Below are positions 59,908-64,000 of a DNA stretch of 64,000 nucleotides, piece by piece. This DNA is from UMGS1994 sp944386155. Lineage in GTDB: Bacteria > Bacillota > Clostridia > TANB77 > CAG-508. The position numbers and the translations under genes are program-made. The notes under the pieces are model-generated. The model had not been told where the DNA came from and did not search any database. It worked only from the letters and a program-made list of their open reading frames with translations. Positions within the stretch are counted from its first letter, which is position 1, and every line of letters starts with the position of its first letter. The stretch spans positions 248,001 through 312,000 of the forward strand of contig OZ006973.1 in NCBI GenBank assembly GCA_963931085.1, written 5' to 3'.

Positions 59908-61158
59908 ATGCATAATAGAAAAATAATTAAATTTATATCTGTCTTATTACTTATTACATCAATTTTATGTTTTATAAATAATAATTTATATGCAAAAGAG
60001 TTTAGTGTAGAAAAAGCTGATTTATATTCTAAAGGAAAGTGTAAAAGTTTACTTATTAATATTCCTACTGGTGGAACAATAGTAGTTACAAAAGTTTTTT
60101 ATAAAAATAATGGGAAAGAATATCCGGCATATTGTTTAAATAAAAAATTAGATGGAGTAGGAGAAGTAGATGACTATTCTGTTACTATAGATAAGATGAT
60201 AGATAATCAATTAGTTAGAAGAGTTATAATTAATGGATATCCATATAAGAGTTTGGAGTCTTTAGGAGTAAAAGATGTAGATGAAGCTTTTACTGCTACT
60301 AAAATGGCTGTATATTGCATACTATATGATTACAATATAGATAAGAAATTTAAGCCAATAGGAGAAGCTGGAAAAAGAACTTTAAATGCTATAAAACAGA
60401 TTGTAAGTAAAGCTAAAAGTAGTAATGAAACTTATAAAGATCCAAATATAGAAATCAAAAGTATAGATGAAAAATGGAACATAGATGAGATTGATAAAAA
60501 CTATATAAGTAAAAAGTTTAAGATAGAATCAGATATTGATATTAATGAAATTAATCTAAAAATAGAAAAATCAAATATTGACAGTATTAAAATTACTAAC
60601 TTGAATAATAAAGAAAAAACAGTATTAGAAAATAATACTGAATTTAAAGTATTAATACCAATAGATAAATTAGATAAAGAAGGTGATTTTATTTTAAATG
60701 TTGATGCAAGTATAGATACAAAGCCAATTTTATACGGAAAGGCGCCAAATAGTAATCTTCAAGATTATGCATTAGCTGGAGTTTCTTATGAAATAACAAT
60801 AAAAAATAGTAAAATAACTTATCCTAAAAATCCGACAACAGTTACTATTGAAAAAATATCATATGAAACTAATGAGAAATTAGAAGGAGCAATTTTTAAT
60901 ATATATGATGAGAATAAAAAGCTTGTATATGAAAATATGAAAGTTGATGAAAATGGGTTATTTACTATAGAAGGTATTGTACCAGGAAAATATTTTATAG
61001 AGGAAATAAAATCTCCAGAAGGATATTTAAAAAATGACAAACTAGTTGAATTTGAAATTAATTTTGGAGAAGAAAAACTGATTAGTATATCTAATAATAA
61101 AATTAAAATTACAACAAGAAAAGTTACAGAAAAAAGATTACCTAAAACAGGTTTTTAA
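59908..61158 (+). CDS. Surface adhesin with thioester-like and Cna_B domains, LPKTG at the very C-terminus
   Basis: 416 aa. Signal peptide (KFISVLLLITSILCFINNNLYAK), then a region like the thioester domains of gram-positive adhesins: Cys76 in PAYCLNKKLDGVG and, where the Gln partner (TQxAIW) is expected, TKMAVY with Lys132. A Cna_B/SpaA-type domain follows (NPTTVTIEKISYETNEKLEGAIFNIYDENKK ... EGIVPGKYFIEEIKSPEGY). The protein ends ...EKRLPKTGF with no hydrophobic anchor or positive tail. Directly downstream of the sortase (18 bases). Either truncated or anchored in an unusual way. Confidence 0.82.
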   Translation: MHNRKIIKFISVLLLITSILCFINNNLYAKEFSVEKADLYSKGKCKSLLINIPTGGTIVVTKVFYKNNGKEYPAYCLNKKLDGVGEVDDYSVTIDKMIDNQLVRRVIINGYPYKSLESLGVKDVDEAFTATKMAVYCILYDYNIDKKFKPIGEAGKRTLNAIKQIVSKAKSSNETYKDPNIEIKSIDEKWNIDEIDKNYISKKFKIESDIDINEINLKIEKSNIDSIKITNLNNKEKTVLENNTEFKVLIPIDKLDKEGDFILNVDASIDTKPILYGKAPNSNLQDYALAGVSYEITIKNSKITYPKNPTTVTIEKISYETNEKLEGAIFNIYDENKKLVYENMKVDENGLFTIEGIVPGKYFIEEIKSPEGYLKNDKLVEFEINFGEEKLISISNNKIKITTRKVTEKRLPKTGF

Positions 61159-61423
<265 letters not shown>

Positions 61424-61452
61424 CAGGGGCCCGGCATCTGCCGAGCCCCTGC
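61424..61452 (-). terminator. Terminator of the 61474 gene
   Basis: CAGGGGC / GCCCCTG outer stem and CGGCA / TGCCG inner stem. On the minus strand the tail is TTTTATTATTATT, made from the (AAT)n repeat. Confidence 0.8.
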
Positions 61453-61473
61453 CAACTACCGTCGTTCTTCTCC

Positions 61474-62013
61474 TTATTTGATTTCACCGTACACGTACGG
61501 GAAAGGAGTGAAGAACATTACAGACGGAGCGCTGATTCTCATGGCCGAAGCCAACTCTTTTTTCTTGCCGACAAGCTCTGACTGATGCCAGACTGTTTTT
61601 TCGAAAGTTTCTTCATCGAACTTCTGGCATGCGTCTGTCAAGCTGGTCGCGTACATCTCTTCCTGAATAGCGAGCTCATAAAAATGCAACAGAGCTGCTT
61701 CTTTTTTGCGCGGATCCGGGATGTAAAACTCAATCTGCAGGCAATCAGGTCTGCCGAGTTTTTCAGCCATTATCCGGCGATAGGTCGACGAGCAGTGCTC
61801 GTTCAGGTCGCGATGAATCTGAATGATGTTCTGCTTGCCGAAAATCACTTTGGCAGCAGGGTAAGATGTTACGAAGTTTCCCTCCTTAACACACTGAGTG
61901 ATGTAATCACTGCTAAGTGTGCTGGATTCCGGGAGAATCACAGGAATGGATATACCTCTAGTATCCATTTCCTCTTTCCGTCTAATGTTACCTCTTTTTG
62001 CTAATGCTAACAT
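61474..62013 (-). CDS. Unknown protein in an insulated, GC-richer unit
   Basis: 179 aa, not recognised; soluble, with a segment VKEGNFVTSYPAAKVIFGKQNIIQIHRDLNEHC. 27 of 60 bases in 61681-61740 are G or C and codons such as CGG, CTC and GTC are used, against about 3 of 60 in the adjacent spacer. Own promoter (TTGCAT-17-TATAAT, minus strand) with a 5' hairpin (62059-62081), aaggagggc before ATG 62013 and a GC-rich terminator. An open frame on the opposite strand (61585-62004) lacks a Shine-Dalgarno and is taken as a shadow. Confidence 0.7.
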   Translation of the reverse strand: MLALAKRGNIRRKEEMDTRGISIPVILPESSTLSSDYITQCVKEGNFVTSYPAAKVIFGKQNIIQIHRDLNEHCSSTYRRIMAEKLGRPDCLQIEFYIPDPRKKEAALLHFYELAIQEEMYATSLTDACQKFDEETFEKTVWHQSELVGKKKELASAMRISAPSVMFFTPFPYVYGEIK

Positions 62014-62058
62014 ATTTTTGCCCTCCTTTTAGGCTGTGAAAGGGTTAGTAGTTGCGAT

Positions 62059-62081
62059 GAACATCCAAAAATCGGATATTC
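62059..62081 (-). promoter_or_regulatory. 5'-UTR hairpin of the 62013 gene
   Basis: GAATATCC / GGATGTTC on the minus strand with one wobble, near the expected transcript start. Confidence 0.4.
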
Positions 62082-62088
62082 ACTATTA

Positions 62089-62117
62089 ATTATACTACAA
62101 TTTGACATAAAATGCAA
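62089..62117 (-). promoter_or_regulatory. Promoter of the 62013 gene
   Basis: Minus strand TTGCAT (62117-62112), 17-base spacer, TATAAT (62094-62089). Confidence 0.6.
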
Positions 62118-62122
62118 TTTTG

Positions 62123-62151
62123 TTGACATAATTTTATAAAAGCTATATAAT
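62123..62151 (+). promoter_or_regulatory. Promoter of the 62208 gene
   Basis: Perfect TTGACA (62123-62128) and TATAAT (62146-62151) with a 17-base spacer. TTGACATAA is repeated at 62102-62110, 21 bases upstream. Confidence 0.75.
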
Positions 62152-62207
62152 AATTAAAGTAACAATACAAACAAAGCTACTATTTACAATCCAATGGAGG
62201 TGTGAAT

Positions 62208-62435
62208 ATGAGAGCTACGACCTACGATGCAGTTGATATTAAAAATGGTAGGTTAGAAAAAATTTCGGAAGAAGAAGCTTATGAGATGATCAAAGACCGA
62301 AAAAGAGTAATCATACGCGTTCGGAATAGAGAATTCATATTAGCTGAGACGCTTCCGGAATTTAAACAAATGAAAAAATTGAATAATGATGGCATATATG
62401 ACATGTTTATATGCTATAAGGAAAAAACGCCATGA
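62208..62435 (+). CDS. Small unknown protein in an insulated, GC-richer unit
   Basis: 75 aa, unknown; alternating helix and strand (EEEAYEMIKDRKRVIIRVRNREFILAETLP). 21 of 60 bases in 62281-62340 are G or C, above the host level, and CGA, CGC and CGG codons appear together. Start ATG 62208 is seven bases after ggagg; a GTG six bases earlier is less well spaced. Promoter is consensus. The last five codons form the 5' arm of the terminator and the TGA stop is its loop. Confidence 0.7.
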   Translation: MRATTYDAVDIKNGRLEKISEEEAYEMIKDRKRVIIRVRNREFILAETLPEFKQMKKLNNDGIYDMFICYKEKTP

Positions 62436-62450
62436 TGGCGTTTTTTCCTT
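62418..62450 (+). terminator. Terminator whose loop is the stop codon of the 62208 gene
   Basis: AAGGAAAAAACGCCA / TGGCGTTTTTTCCTT, perfect 15-base stem; the 3-base loop TGA at 62433-62435 is the gene's stop. Confidence 0.9.
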
Positions 62451-62474
62451 ATATTATAGATATTATATATTATT

Positions 62475-63203
62475 TTATATTCCAAGAATTTGTTTTGCTT
62501 TATCTATTTCTTCTTGAGAAGGAGGTTTAACATCATCCAGTTCATATTTTTCACCAAGTTCTTCCCATTTAAATTTACCATAATCATGATAAGGAAGAAT
62601 TTCAACTCTTTCAACACCAGATAATGTATCAATAAATTCTTTTAATCTTTTTAAATCAGATTCATCATCTGTATATCCAGGAAGTAAAACTTGTCTAATC
62701 CACATTGGAATTTTATTATCACTTAAATATCTTGCAAATGCTAATTCATTTTTATTAGATACACCTGTTAAAGCTTTTGCTTTTTCATCATCTATATGTT
62801 TTATATCTAATAAAACTAAATCAGTATAATTTAATAACTCTTTAATTTCGTCATTAATTGGAAGAGCACCAGAGGTGTCTAAACATGTATGAATTCCCAT
62901 CTTTTTAAGAGTTTGGAATAATACTGTTAAATTCTTTGCTTGAAGTAAAGGTTCTCCACCAGATATAGTAACACCACCATTAGATGCTTTTATATAGCTT
63001 GTAAATCTATTAATTTTATTTATTAAATAAGAAATAGTATATTCTGTACCAGCATTATTAAATTCCCAAGTATCTCTATTGTGGCAAAATTTACATTTTA
63101 AAGGACATCCTTGAAGAAAAATGATATATCTAAGTCCAGGACCGTCAACAGTTCCAAGACTTTCAAATGAATGTACTTTTAATGTTGTATCTAATAAACC
63201 CAT
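62475..63203 (-). CDS. pflA: Pyruvate formate-lyase activating enzyme
   Basis: 242 aa radical SAM enzyme that makes the glycyl radical on PflB. CX3CX2C motif Cys33, Cys37, Cys40 in QGCPLKCKFCHNRDTW binds the [4Fe-4S] cluster, with GGVTISGGEPLLQ for SAM, and family segments HTCLDTSGALP and LVLLDIKHIDDE. The start at ATG 63203 has aggagg upstream. It follows pflB on the same strand after a terminator (63325-63362), so pflA is likely transcribed separately. Confidence 0.95.
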   Translation of the reverse strand: MGLLDTTLKVHSFESLGTVDGPGLRYIIFLQGCPLKCKFCHNRDTWEFNNAGTEYTISYLINKINRFTSYIKASNGGVTISGGEPLLQAKNLTVLFQTLKKMGIHTCLDTSGALPINDEIKELLNYTDLVLLDIKHIDDEKAKALTGVSNKNELAFARYLSDNKIPMWIRQVLLPGYTDDESDLKRLKEFIDTLSGVERVEILPYHDYGKFKWEELGEKYELDDVKPPSQEEIDKAKQILGI

Positions 63204-63249
63204 ATTAAATCCTCCTAATATTTCTTAATTAAATATATTTTGTAATTAT

Positions 63250-63302
63250 TTATTTTTACAATTTTAATTTATAATTTATAATTCATAATTCATAATTCAT
63301 AA
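63250..63302 (+). repeat. AT-rich tandem repeats between pflA and pflB
   Basis: Several copies of ATAATTCAT-like units in the intergenic space. No coding potential seen. Confidence 0.6.
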
Positions 63303-63324
63303 AATTAAATATACTTAATTAAAA

Positions 63325-63362
63325 AATATGAAGTGCCCTAATATAAGAAGACACTTCATATT
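63325..63362 (-). terminator. Terminator of pflB
   Basis: AATATGAAGTG / CACTTCATATT with a loop; on the minus strand it is followed by TTTTTT. Confidence 0.75.
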
Positions 63363-63409
63363 ATATAGAAATTATTTTTATTAATCAAATGTTATTAATG
63401 GAAAATATC

Positions 63410-64000
63410 TTATATTTTCTCATGAATAGTCCTATTTATAACATCTAATTGTTGTTCTCTTGTAAGTTTAACAAAATTAACGGCATATCCAGAAACCCTT
63501 ATTGTTAATTGAGGATATTTTTCTGGATGATCCATAGCATCTAATAATAATGCTCTATCAAATACATTTACATTAATGTGATGACTTAATTGAACAAAGT
63601 AACCATCTAATAAAGCAGTTAAATTTTTAACTCTTTCTTTCATTGATTTTCCAAGAGTAGATGGAGTAATTGCAAATGTATAAGAAATACCATCTTCTGA
63701 ATGTCTGTATGGAAGTTTAGCTATTGTATTTAATACTGCTAAAGCACCATTTACATCTCTACCATGTATTGGATTTGCACCAGGTCCGAATGGAGCACCA
63801 GCTCTTCTTCCATCAGGAGTGTTACCTGTTTTCTTACCATATACAACATTAGATGTGATTGTTAATATTGACATTGTTGGTTTTGAATTTCTATATGTTT
63901 TTTGTTTTCTTAATTTATCCATAAATCTCTTTTGGACTTCTACAGCTATTTGATCAACTCTATCATCATCATTACCGTATTTAGGGAAATCTCCCTCAAT
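63410..64000 (-). CDS. pflB: Pyruvate formate-lyase, C-terminal part (5'-truncated by the window edge)
   Basis: Formate C-acetyltransferase converting pyruvate and CoA to acetyl-CoA and formate by a glycyl radical. The frame is open to the right window edge; visible are SILTITSNVVYGKKTGNTPDGRRAGAPFGPGANP, FAITPSTLG and the glycyl-radical motif RVSGYAVNF near the C-terminus. Stop at 63410 is complete. Together with the PFOR operon the cell would have two pyruvate-to-acetyl-CoA routes. Confidence 0.95.
   Translation of the reverse strand: MEGDFPKYGNDDDRVDQIAVEVQKRFMDKLRKQKTYRNSKPTMSILTITSNVVYGKKTGNTPDGRRAGAPFGPGANPIHGRDVNGALAVLNTIAKLPYRHSEDGISYTFAITPSTLGKSMKERVKNLTALLDGYFVQLSHHINVNVFDRALLLDAMDHPEKYPQLTIRVSGYAVNFVKLTREQQLDVINRTIHEKI

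Noticed and set aside
61585..62004. 139-residue frame on the + strand opposite the 61474 gene
   Set aside because: No Shine-Dalgarno or promoter on this strand. The minus-strand frame has promoter, leader and terminator.

Overview
The window is a chromosomal segment of a very AT-rich, anaerobic, probably endospore-forming member of the Clostridia (Bacillota). Supporting signs are a Clostridia-like rrn operon, a complete Spo0A, a SpoVD-like PBP, a class III fructose-1,6-bisphosphatase, a four-subunit pyruvate:ferredoxin oxidoreductase, pyruvate formate-lyase with its activase, MinDE, and meso-DAP-type MurE. Host genes use AGA, TTA and ATA almost exclusively. I do not try to name a genus.

Layout. 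1-7350: division and wall cluster (FtsL-like, SpoVD-like PBP, murE, mraY, a frameshifted SEDS gene, murG), lacking murF and murD. 7462-9561: topA. 9614-15076: one rrn operon (three tandem promoters, 16S, tRNA-Ala, 23S, 5S, terminator) with both RNase III-type processing stems visible. 15167-18940: two related proteins of unknown function and a flavin reductase-like protein. 19127-25548: PhoR-like kinase, a membrane-anchored polyampholyte, signal peptidase I, holB, ricT-like, an amidohydrolase and a mini-ferredoxin. 25688-31708: fbp facing a por operon. 31917-39515: minD-minE-rodA, dus, GerS-like protein, mazF, Pr6Pr-type membrane protein, LCP ligase. 39651-49484: LemA/DUF3137 pair, WG-repeat protein, PLP enzyme, MATE pump, nucleosidase, flavoprotein, YigZ, spo0A. 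49536-62435: mixed region in which host genes (mfd, rRNA methylase, DUF4364, sortase and substrate) alternate with foreign-looking single-gene units. 62475-64000: pflA and the 3' part of pflB.

The most unusual signal is in 50165-62450. Six genes (50219, 50733, 56166, 58273, 61474, 62208) have clearly higher G+C than their neighbours and use CGN, CTN and GTC codons that host genes avoid. They are monocistronic, with their own promoter and Shine-Dalgarno. A strong hairpin terminator follows each one, abutting the stop codon in three cases, and in one the stop codon is itself the hairpin loop. Several also have a small hairpin at the predicted mRNA 5' end. Except for one MFS-like transporter I do not recognise the proteins. 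They look like a set of independently transferred, self-insulated gene cassettes.

Other points: single-base frameshifts at homopolymers in the SEDS gene and (twice) in a BclA-C-like gene; an LPXTG protein ending right after its sorting motif; a 15-base copy of 16S sequence inside the rrn promoter region; a MinE with a long acidic tail; and a GC palindrome just upstream of the spo0A promoter.
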